Part shown: piece after piece, positions 1-8,000 of the stretch
How the letters are laid out: each line of letters opens with the position of its first letter
Position numbering within the stretch: position 1 is the first letter of the stretch
Position numbers and translations under genes: made by a program
Notes under the pieces: model-generated
Databases searched by the model: none
The model's input: only the letters and a program-made list of their open reading frames with translations
Told to the model about the DNA's origin: nothing
Source: Elusimicrobiota bacterium
GTDB taxonomy: Bacteria > Elusimicrobiota > Elusimicrobia > UBA1565 > UBA9628
Assembly (NCBI GenBank): GCA_028871595.1
Contig: JAGWMT010000027.1
Span: 1 to 19,909 of the forward strand
Length of the DNA: 19,909 nucleotides
Reading direction: 5' to 3'

Positions 1-186
1 AACGGCCACGTCCTCCAACCGCAACGACATTCATCCTTCTCAGCCTCAACGGCCACGGCAACAACACAAAGAAACCAAGGAGAACGGATCCAAGAGCAAC
101 GCCAAACCGTCAACGACTTTCAGGCTCATTCATGGATGAGAAAATGCTGCGGCCTTCCCGCCGCCGCCGCAAGCCGCGGAACTCCA

Positions 187-195
187 TGATATAAT
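187..195 (+). promoter_or_regulatory. Extended -10 promoter of pepP, probably leaderless
   Basis: The sequence TGATATAAT is a perfect -10 hexamer (190-195) preceded by the extended TGn element. Only six bases separate the hexamer from the ATG at 202, so the expected transcription start falls on or next to that ATG. No good -35 hexamer is seen 17 bp upstream, which fits an extended -10 promoter. There is no Shine-Dalgarno sequence in front of the ATG. Leaderless transcription is inferred, not shown. Confidence 0.7.
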
Positions 196-201
196 CCCGG
201 C

Positions 202-1464
202 ATGATCCATTACCGACAGATGCGCACGGCCCTGGCCCGGAAAATCTCCGGCGACGCCCTCATCCACCTGGAAGGAGGCAAGCCGCTTCCGCGGAACTTC
301 GACGTGGACTACGTCTTCCGTCAGAACTCCGATTTCCTTTATCTGACCGGCGTCGAGGAGGCCGGCTGCCACCTGATCATCGACCCGAAGACCCGCAAGG
401 AAGTCCTCTTCGTGCCGCGCATCGACAGCCACCATCGCGTCTGGGAAGGGCACGTTCCCGGACCCGCCGAGGCCCGCAAGCTCTTCGGAGTGGACCGCGT
501 GATGTACGCCGACGAGCTCAAGAAGGTGGTCGGCCGGCGGAAGACGGTCTCCAAGGCCGTCCTGCGCGACGCGCTCGACGATCTACGGGCCTGCAAGACG
601 CCCGCCGAGCTCGACCTCATGCGCCGCGCCAATCGCGTCAGCGGCGCGGCCCACCGGGCGGTGATGGCGGAAACGCGCGCGGGAATGAAGGAATACCAGG
701 TTCAGGCCCTCTTCGACGCGGCCTGCCTCAACGCGGGGCTGAAGCATCTCGCCTATCCGTCCATCGTGGCGGCCGGCGCCAACGCCGCCGTCCTCCATTA
801 CCGCCGCAACGACGCGACGCTCAAGAGCGGGGATCTCTTGCTGATCGACGCCGGTGCCGAAGACCGCGGCTACGCCGCGGACATCACGCGCGTGTTCCCG
901 GTCAACGGCCGCTTCACGCGCCGCCAGCGCGACGTGTACGAAGTGGTCCTGGCCGCGCAGAAGTCCTGCATCGACCGCGCCCGTCCCGGCGTGGTCTCGG
1001 CCGACCTCCACGTGCATTCCATGCGCGTGATCGCCGAAGGGCTCAAGTCGCTGGGCTTCCTGAAGGGCGACACCGACGGCCTGATCGAGAACGGCGCCGT
1101 CCGGCTGTTCTATCCCCACGGCCTGACCCACATGCTGGGCCTCGACGTGCATGACGTCACCGGCGGCAAGCGCCGCGTGATGCCCAACCCCACGAAGGTC
1201 CCGGTGCGCTTCGTCGCCAAATTGGAGCCCGGCTTCGTGATCACCATGGAGCCGGGCGTCTACTTCATCGACGCGCTGCTCAAGGATCCGGCGCTGCGCC
1301 GCAAACACCGCGCGTCCGTGGATTTCGCGAAGGCCGAGTCCTTTCTGGACTTCGGCGGGGTGCGCATCGAGGACGACGTCCTGATTTCCGAGGACGGCCC
1401 GCCGCGCAACCTCACGAACGTGCCCAAGGAGATCGCCGACGTCGAGGCGGCCTGTGCGCGCTAG
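202..1464 (+). CDS. pepP: Xaa-Pro aminopeptidase (aminopeptidase P, M24B family)
   Basis: Cytoplasmic metallopeptidase that removes an N-terminal residue preceding proline. The 420 residues match the usual length of bacterial aminopeptidase P: an N-terminal AMP_N domain (about 1-130) and a C-terminal pita-bread catalytic domain. All five dinuclear metal ligands are visible: D216 (in IDAGAE), D227 (in ADITRV), H310 (in HGLTHMLGLDVHD), E350 (in TMEPGVYF) and E390 (in VRIEDDV). H306 and H317 match the further conserved histidines of E. coli PepP. The ATG at 202 is chosen because a perfect extended -10 lies just upstream and the N-terminus aligns with the AMP_N domain. The gene overlaps the next by 11 nt, suggesting a two-gene unit with the amidase. 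No catalytic residue is missing. Confidence 0.95.
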   Translation: MIHYRQMRTALARKISGDALIHLEGGKPLPRNFDVDYVFRQNSDFLYLTGVEEAGCHLIIDPKTRKEVLFVPRIDSHHRVWEGHVPGPAEARKLFGVDRVMYADELKKVVGRRKTVSKAVLRDALDDLRACKTPAELDLMRRANRVSGAAHRAVMAETRAGMKEYQVQALFDAACLNAGLKHLAYPSIVAAGANAAVLHYRRNDATLKSGDLLLIDAGAEDRGYAADITRVFPVNGRFTRRQRDVYEVVLAAQKSCIDRARPGVVSADLHVHSMRVIAEGLKSLGFLKGDTDGLIENGAVRLFYPHGLTHMLGLDVHDVTGGKRRVMPNPTKVPVRFVAKLEPGFVITMEPGVYFIDALLKDPALRRKHRASVDFAKAESFLDFGGVRIEDDVLISEDGPPRNLTNVPKEIADVEAACAR

Positions 1465-2551
1465 CGCGGCGGCGGCGCTGGCCGCCGTTCTGCTGGCCGC
1501 CTCCGCGCGCGCCCACGACGAGGGGAAATCCGTCACGTTCGGCGCGGCCGGGAACGTGCGCTTCACCGTGGCCGCCCAGGGCGCCGGTCCCAGCGTCGTC
1601 TATGAAAGCGGCGTCAGCGACCCCCTGCCCGACGCCTGGGACACGGTCCTGATCCAAGGCGTCCTGCCCGATCCCGCGATCGCGTTCCAAGCCGCCCGCC
1701 CGTCCGTGACCGCGCCCGAGAATTGGGAGCTCTTGGAGATGCACCGGTTCGCCGACGGGCGCTTCTGGGCCAAGGGACGGATCCCGAAGGCGGCGGGGCC
1801 GCTGGAATTGCGCGCCCTTGATATCGGCGCCAGGACCACCCACGACGTGGAGATCTACGGCGTCGAGGTGTTCGCCGCCGACCCCGTCGGCCCTTCCGCG
1901 GGGCTGGCCCCGCCGCGCGGCCCCCAGGACCCCACGGCGACGCGCCCGTTCGTCCACGGCCGCGCGGAGTGGGGCGCCGTCGCCCCCGCCGAGCCCTACT
2001 CGCCCGATCCGCTCCCGTGGCGCGTGACCTTGCACCATTCCGACGGGAAATACACCCGGACCTTGGCCGAAAGCGAGGCCGAGGCCAAGTTCATCCAGGA
2101 CTTCCACATCCACGGGCGCGGCTGGAACGACATCGCCTACCATTTCCTGGTGGATCCCTCGGGCAACATCCTGGAGGGACGCCCTGAAGGGACTTTGGGC
2201 GCGCACACCTTGGGAAACAACGAAGGGAATATCGGCATCGTCCTGCTGGGAACGTATCACCCGCCGGTGAACAACCGTCCCACGAAGGCCCAGCTCGACG
2301 CCGTGGCGGCCCTGGGCCGCTACCTGGTCGCCCGCTACGGGATCGATCCGAAGGAGTTGAAGGGCCATCGGGACTACAAGCAGACGGACTGCCCCGGGAA
2401 CCTGGCCTATGCGAAGCTCGACGCCCTGCGCTCCGCGTTCGCGGGCCTGCCCCTTCCCGACGCGGTCGTTCGGCGCCTGAAGAAAGCCAAGGCGCCTTCG
2501 CTCACGGCCCTGCAAGCGCCTTCCTTTGACGGCGCTCAGCGCGCCCAATAA
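1454..2551 (+). CDS. Secreted zinc N-acetylmuramoyl-L-alanine amidase (Amidase_2/PGRP fold)
   Basis: Predicted exported peptidoglycan amidase that cleaves the MurNAc-L-Ala bond. The GTG start at 1454 lies inside pepP, with GAGG six bases upstream. It gives a clean signal peptide (residues 1-20, ending ASARA). Residues about 21-165 form an unrecognised, probably beta-rich N-terminal region. The T7-lysozyme/PGRP-type amidase domain spans about 170-335. Zinc ligands are visible as H194 (in LHHSDG), H305 (in KGHRDY) and C313 (in TDCPGN), with Y229 (in AYHFLVD) at the catalytic tyrosine position. A short basic tail follows. The stop codon lies 16 bp inside the convergent uppP gene, with no room for a separate terminator. 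Family assignment is firm; the cellular role (wall turnover, recycling or defence) is not. Confidence 0.92.
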   Translation: MRASAAAALAAVLLAASARAHDEGKSVTFGAAGNVRFTVAAQGAGPSVVYESGVSDPLPDAWDTVLIQGVLPDPAIAFQAARPSVTAPENWELLEMHRFADGRFWAKGRIPKAAGPLELRALDIGARTTHDVEIYGVEVFAADPVGPSAGLAPPRGPQDPTATRPFVHGRAEWGAVAPAEPYSPDPLPWRVTLHHSDGKYTRTLAESEAEAKFIQDFHIHGRGWNDIAYHFLVDPSGNILEGRPEGTLGAHTLGNNEGNIGIVLLGTYHPPVNNRPTKAQLDAVAALGRYLVARYGIDPKELKGHRDYKQTDCPGNLAYAKLDALRSAFAGLPLPDAVVRRLKKAKAPSLTALQAPSFDGAQRAQ

Positions 2552-3318
2552 AGGGCGAAGACGCCCAGACCCAGCAGGACCCGGTAGATCACGTACGGCC
2601 GCAGCCCGTAGCGTGTGATCCAGCGCAGAAGGCCGTTGACGGCGACCCACCCGGTCCCCGCCGCCACCAGAATCCCGCAGATAAAAGGGCCGGTCAGGTC
2701 CGCGCCCGTCAGGTGGCGCAGCTTGAGGATCGCCGCGCCCGCGATGATCGGGGCCGCCATCAGGAACGAGAGTTCGGCGGAGCTTTCGCGCGTTAGACCC
2801 ATGGCCAGCCCGGCGCTCATCGTGGAGCCCGCGCGGGAAACTCCCGGAACGACGGCGAACGCCTGAGCCGCACCGACGGCCAGCGCGGTCCTCCAGCCGC
2901 CCTGCGCCCAGTCGCGCGCCTTGGCGCCGAAGCGGTCGCACGCCTCCATCATAAGGCCGAACACGATCATCGCGCCGGCGATGAGGCGGGGGTCGCGGAA
3001 GGCCTCCTCGGCCTTCTTCTCGAAGATCAGTCCGATGATCGCTCCGGGGACCGTGGCCAGGACCAGCGCCGCCAGCTTGCGCCCGTTCTCGCCGCGCGGC
3101 TGGCGCGCCGCGCCGGACAGAATCGTCCACCACCGGCCGCCGAAGGCCGCCGCGATGGCGGCCAATGTCCCGACGTGCAGGGCGACGTCGAAGGTCAGGC
3201 CGGGGTCGGGAAAGCCGAATGCCCACGGCGCCAGCGCGAGGTGGGCGGAGCTGGAAATCGGGAGGAACTCGGCGAAGCCCTGCAGGGTGCCGAGCAGGAC
3301 GCTGTGCGCGTAGGTCAC
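2536..3318 (-). CDS. uppP: Undecaprenyl-diphosphatase UppP/BacA
   Basis: Integral membrane enzyme that dephosphorylates undecaprenyl pyrophosphate to recycle the lipid carrier for peptidoglycan and surface polysaccharide synthesis. The 260 residues are strongly hydrophobic with several membrane segments. Both family signatures are present: the N-terminal QxxxE motif with SSSAH (Q13, E17, H26) and the PGVSRAGST motif (157-165, R162). The second motif has Ala where Ser is more usual. The GTG start at 3318 overlaps the stop of the upstream gene in the sequence GTGA, with GGAGG four bases before it, so translation is coupled to the zinc-ribbon protein. It is the last gene of the operon that begins at 10094. 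Its 3' end overlaps the convergent amidase gene by 16 bp. Confidence 0.95.
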   Translation of the reverse strand: MTYAHSVLLGTLQGFAEFLPISSSAHLALAPWAFGFPDPGLTFDVALHVGTLAAIAAAFGGRWWTILSGAARQPRGENGRKLAALVLATVPGAIIGLIFEKKAEEAFRDPRLIAGAMIVFGLMMEACDRFGAKARDWAQGGWRTALAVGAAQAFAVVPGVSRAGSTMSAGLAMGLTRESSAELSFLMAAPIIAGAAILKLRHLTGADLTGPFICGILVAAGTGWVAVNGLLRWITRYGLRPYVIYRVLLGLGVFALYWAR

Positions 3319-5030
3319 GGTTCCTCCGGTGATTTCGGCACCAAAGCCAGGTCTCGGTGAAGGGTTTTTTTCGCGTTGCCGACCCAGGGCAGGTTCCGGG
3401 CGGCCGCCTGCATGAGTATCTGGCGCTCCTCGGGCGTCGCCTCGCGCAGGGAACTGGTGGCGTCGCCCTCGTCGATATAGCGCGTCGTGTAGTCGGAGTG
3501 GGAGATCCTCAACGTGTAGCCGCCCGACGCGCTGACGGGAAGCGCGATCCGGTAGCGTCCGCCGGGACCCGTTTCCGTCTGGCCGACGTCGTTGCCGTCG
3601 GCGTCCAGGTACACCAGCTTCGCCGCGAACACTCCGCGAGCCGTCAACAAGTCGAACACGACGCCCTCGAAGTTCCAGGAGGGGCCTTGCGGCGCCTTGG
3701 CCTTGGCGGCGCGGCGGACGGGCTCCGGGGCACGGCGAGGTTTTTTCGGCGCCGGAGCCTCCGGGGCGTCGTCGCCCTGCGCGGAATTCGCGGCCGAGGA
3801 AGACGCCTTCGACGGAGGCGCCTCGTCATCGCCGGCCACCACGACGCGCGGAGAATTGGCGAAGCTGGCGGCCGGGCGGGCCTCCGCCGGCGCCGCGGGC
3901 GCGGCGGGAGCCGCCGGCGCAGGTTCCGGCGCTTCGATCAACGGCGCCGGGCTGGACGGGGGCGGGACGGCGGCCTTCGGAGGAACGGCGGCCGGCGCGA
4001 ACGCCGCCGGGGGCGGATTGCGCACGAACGGCGATTCCCCGGAATGCGCTCCGGTCGTGGTGTCGGGTCGGAGAAGGAGATAGACGGCCAGGACGCTGAC
4101 CGTCCCCAACGCGGCGCCCGCCACCGCGGCGATATAGACCGGGGAGTTTCGCGCGGGCTGCGGCGCGGGTGTGGCGTTCTCGGAAGCCTGTTTGGAGGCG
4201 GAGGGCTTCTTCGGCTCCCGCCCGGGAACCTCCGGCGCCGTGACCGGGTCATCGGGCGTCGAGGGTTCGAGCGCGGGCTCGGGTTCCGGAGTCGAGTAGA
4301 GGTCGGCCGGCAAAGGCGCGAGAGGGCCGGGCGCCGGCGCCTGCTCCGGAATGTCTTTCGGCGCGGGCTCGGGCTCCGGAGGGGCTTGCGGTTCGTCCGC
4401 CTCGGGTTCGACGTCCAGATCCAGTATCCCCTCGCCGTCGTCCTGGGGAGGGCGGACCGGCGGGCGGGCGGGCGGCTTCGGGCGGATCGGCTCCGGAACC
4501 GCTTTGCGGGGGGGAGGCTCGATTTTCGCCGGCTCCAACGATTTCGCCGAAGGCAGTGAGAAACCGGTCTTCATCTCCGGTTCGGCGGGCGGGAGTTCCT
4601 TGCGCGGAGGCGCGGCCTCCTTCTTCGGAGCGGGCGGCGGAGAAGCCTTCGGCGCCTCCGGAGCGCGCAGGGTGAATGGGTTCTCATCCGCGCCGGGCAC
4701 GTGCGGCGCCCGGGGTTCGAGTCTGGGGAGAGGCTTCAATCCGTGAACCTGGGGGGGAGGCTCGTTGAGATTTCTCGCCGGAGGAAGCGCCAATCCGCCG
4801 CCCGCGGGGAACGAAGCCGGGGGAGACGCCTTCGGCGCGGCGTCCGGCTCCGGCGGAACGGCGGCCTTCGGCGGCTCGGAGACCTTCGGGGGCTCCGGAG
4901 CCGGCGTGACGGCGGGAGGGGCGCCGGGCTTAGGCACCCGCTTCCGGGCGACGAAATCCCACCCGCAGGAGGGGCAGACTCGCTCCTCTTCTTTTACAAG
5001 GGATCCACAGCTCGGGCAGCGGGAAATCAT
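3315..5030 (-). CDS. Zinc-ribbon, single-TM protein with C-terminal carboxypeptidase-regulatory-like domain
   Basis: No named family for the whole protein (571 residues). It begins with a rubredoxin-like zinc ribbon (C5, C8, C19, C22, two CPSCG knuckles). A very long Pro/Ala/Glu-rich linker follows (about 30-290), then one transmembrane helix (about 294-317), and a second Pro/Ala-rich linker (320-445). A compact C-terminal domain (about 447-540) has the glycine-rich GRYRIALP pattern of carboxypeptidase-regulatory-like Ig folds. The inferred topology is a cytoplasmic zinc ribbon with the beta domain outside, tethered on flexible spacers that could span the periplasm or wall. It starts 30 nt after the giant protein gene ends and its stop overlaps the uppP start, so all three are probably co-transcribed. 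A scaffolding or sensor role is a guess. Confidence 0.85.
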   Translation of the reverse strand: MISRCPSCGSLVKEEERVCPSCGWDFVARKRVPKPGAPPAVTPAPEPPKVSEPPKAAVPPEPDAAPKASPPASFPAGGGLALPPARNLNEPPPQVHGLKPLPRLEPRAPHVPGADENPFTLRAPEAPKASPPPAPKKEAAPPRKELPPAEPEMKTGFSLPSAKSLEPAKIEPPPRKAVPEPIRPKPPARPPVRPPQDDGEGILDLDVEPEADEPQAPPEPEPAPKDIPEQAPAPGPLAPLPADLYSTPEPEPALEPSTPDDPVTAPEVPGREPKKPSASKQASENATPAPQPARNSPVYIAAVAGAALGTVSVLAVYLLLRPDTTTGAHSGESPFVRNPPPAAFAPAAVPPKAAVPPPSSPAPLIEAPEPAPAAPAAPAAPAEARPAASFANSPRVVVAGDDEAPPSKASSSAANSAQGDDAPEAPAPKKPRRAPEPVRRAAKAKAPQGPSWNFEGVVFDLLTARGVFAAKLVYLDADGNDVGQTETGPGGRYRIALPVSASGGYTLRISHSDYTTRYIDEGDATSSLREATPEERQILMQAAARNLPWVGNAKKTLHRDLALVPKSPEEP

Positions 5031-5060
5031 CGTCTTCCGCCGGAGGCGGCGACGGCGATT

Positions 5061-8000
5061 CTACACAATTTTGCTCGCCGGCTCCTTCGCGCCGTTCTTT
5101 TTGCGCTTGCGGGTGACTCCGACCAGGTACGGCAAGTCGGAATGATACGCCAGGTAAATGAGCGCCAGCACGGCCGACGCTCTCAGTCCCATGTCGGCGG
5201 CGTAGCGCCAATCGTCGGCGTCCTTGGGCCGGTCGGTGGGCAATTCGTATTTATGGGTGGTCGGCGCCAGGTAGGTGTAGCTGTAATCCTCGTCCTCGGG
5301 TTTCGCGCCGGGGGCGTTCGCGGGAGCGCCCGGAGCGCCCGGAACCGCGGACGCCGCCGTCCGATCCTTCAACGGGGCGCCGGCCGCGCCCGGCGCCCGC
5401 GCGAACGGATCGTGCGGGGTGAGGTGGGGGAGACCGCCGCCGTCGCCGTCGGTGAGGCCCTTCATTCCTCCGGCGAGAACCTCCGGAGCGGAGCGCGGGC
5501 GCTCGGGAGAGCCGTCGAATCGCGACGCCAGCGAGGGCGACGGGGAGTGGCCGCCGTCGGCGATGTTGCGCGTGATCCCGGAGCGGGGGGCCGGCACGGA
5601 AGAGTTGGCGAAGGCCGCAGGTCGCGCGCCGCTGGGAGCGGCCGCGCCAATATCGGCCGCGGGAGCGGCTCCGGAAGGTCCGCCGGACGGAGCGGCTCCG
5701 CCTCCGCCTCCTCCGCCCGCGCCCTCGCCGCCGCCGTTGCCCCCTCCGGCCCCGCCGCCGCCGCCGCCACCGCCACCACCGCCCCCGGGAGCCTTGGCGC
5801 CCGCGCCGCCGCCCTTGCCGGCGCCGCCGGGCGCGGCGGAAGAACCGCCGCCGGATCCGTTCGAGGCGGTGTGATGGTTGTTCCCGTTCGACGGCGGGGT
5901 CTTCTTGTTCGTCCCGTTGGTCGTATTTCCGTCGCCGTTGCCGTCGGGCGTCAGATCGTCCTGGGTCTCGACCGCGGGAGCCGGGCGCTTCACCGGACCG
6001 CCGTCGCTCACTTTCTTGGCGGGCGCATCGTCCACTTTCCACACCGTCCCCTTCGCGTCCGTCGGCTCCGTGACGGGGGCCGGCATGGGATGATCGGCCT
6101 TGGAGCCGCCGGCGAAGCGCTTGAAAGTCGCTTCACGGTCGGCGAGCCAGTCATTGACCTTCCTCAGCACGCCCTTCTCCTCCGCCGGCTTCGGCTCGGC
6201 GTCGCCGTCCTCGGCGGCGCGCGGCTTGACCTCGGGATCCTCCTCGGGCTTCGGCTCGGCCGCGACCTCCTCTTCGGGCTTCGGCTTCGGGGAGACCTCC
6301 TCGTCCGGCTTCGGCTTCATCGAGACTTCTTCATCGGGTTTCGGCGCGTTGTCGTTCGCCGGCTCCGCCATCGATTTTTCAGGATCGGGCTTGAGCGAAC
6401 GACGGGTCCCGCCCTTTTCACCCGCCGGCGAATCGCCCACGGGATCTGCTCCTTTGACCGAGACCGGAGCTTCAGGCTTCTTCATGCCGCCGTCGCCGGT
6501 TCCCCGAGAACCTTCTCCTCCCGCTCCGGCGCCGGGTTCTCCATTTTCGACGATGTTGACGCCCCGATTCGGCTGGGTGACGTTGAGCTCTCCTTCGGGC
6601 CGTACGGACGTCAAGGTCTCCGCGTTCTCATGCAGGTTCTGCAGGACGTGCTCGGAATTCGGCCCGTTCTCCCCGGAATGGATCTGAGAATCCACGGGGG
6701 TCTCATGGGACGGCGCGGCCTCGCTCGGGGGGACGGGCTCCGACGGAAGCGCCCCCTCGCGCGGCGCGGGGGGGAGATTGTCGTTGGCCGCCGACATGTC
6801 GCCAGGCGCGTCCGGCATGCGGACGGGAAGCTCCGCGGGAGGCTCGCCGGCGGGAACTTTCACGTCCAGACCGGAGGGTTTCGGCGCCGCTGTCAGGGGA
6901 TCCGGCTGCACCGGAGGCACTTCCAGCTTCACCGGCTCCGGCGGAAAGGCGCCGTCGGTCCCTTCGGGACCCTTGCCTTTGAAGCGCTGGGCCGCGAAGA
7001 ACGCCACGAAGCCCATGTCGGCCGTCACCTTGCCCAGGTTCGAATAGCGCGCGCCTTCGTCGCCCCAGTCGCGGACCACGCTGACACCGTCGTTGATCAC
7101 CATGGCGCCGCCGGCCGCCATCATCGAAAAGTCGAACAGCTTCACCGCCGCGGTGCCCACCTTCGTGACGGTCGTCAGCATCCTGGGGGCGAAGCGGGCG
7201 ACCCCGCCCAAGGTCAGCTTGCCCACGCCGGAGGCGATCCCGCCCGTCACCGCCACGCCCGCCGCGATCTCGACGACCTGGCCGGACATGGAGACCAGGA
7301 AGCCCCCCAAGCGATTACCGTGATCGCCCATGTACTCGCCCGCACTGAAATTCGCCGCCGCGCCCATCATTTCGTTGTTGCTGACGGCGGCCTCGCTGGC
7401 CAGGCGCAGGTCCACGGGGCGCCGCGACTCCGTGACCCCGGTGGACTCCAGGGTCCGGACCCGGTTCTTGACGGCCGTTTCGGCCAGCATCGCGCGCTGG
7501 GCCGCGGGCAGGGAGCCGAGGAGGGATTTTTCGGGATCCTTCATGAATAGGCGGTTCGCGGGATTGTTGTTCCAGAGCGTGCGCGCCTCCAGCTTGATCG
7601 CGTCGGAGCCCGTGACCGCCCCCAGGCCGGCGTCCCAGCCGGCGTGGGCGTACATGGACACCGAGTTCAGCGCGCCCCCGACGATCGCGACCGGCTTGGA
7701 GTTGGCCAGGCGGCTCAAGGTCGAGCCTTTTTTCTCGACCAGCAGGTCCTTCTTCGACTCCCAGCCGTCGCCGGGCTCCTCTTTCCACGCCCCGCCCTGG
7801 CGGGTGGAGCGGAACATGAAGGCGTGAGTCACGATCTCGTCGTCCTTCCAGGGCTTGTACCAAGGCGCGGCGGTGTCCTTGGGATCGTCCTGCTGGGTGG
7901 CCCAGCGGACCTTCGAGCCGTCGAACAGGTACTGCCATTGCACGGAGGAGTCGTACGGGGAGACGCGCCCGTCGGTCCCCATCTTCGCCTCGTGCAGGAC

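Noticed and set aside
583..1566. 327-codon minus-strand frame over pepP
   Set aside because: It is antisense to an aminopeptidase with all catalytic ligands, and the translated frame has no family signature.
5690..5830. CRISPR-like or tandem-repeat array
   Set aside because: The repetition is a triplet coding tract within an open frame. It has no spacer/repeat alternation, and no cas-like genes are nearby.
4701..7550. 949-codon plus-strand open frame opposite the giant protein and zinc-ribbon genes
   Set aside because: It lies antisense to two well-supported genes. It is dominated by Arg/Gly-rich strings typical of complemented GC-biased codons, and has no promoter, ribosome site or recognisable domain.
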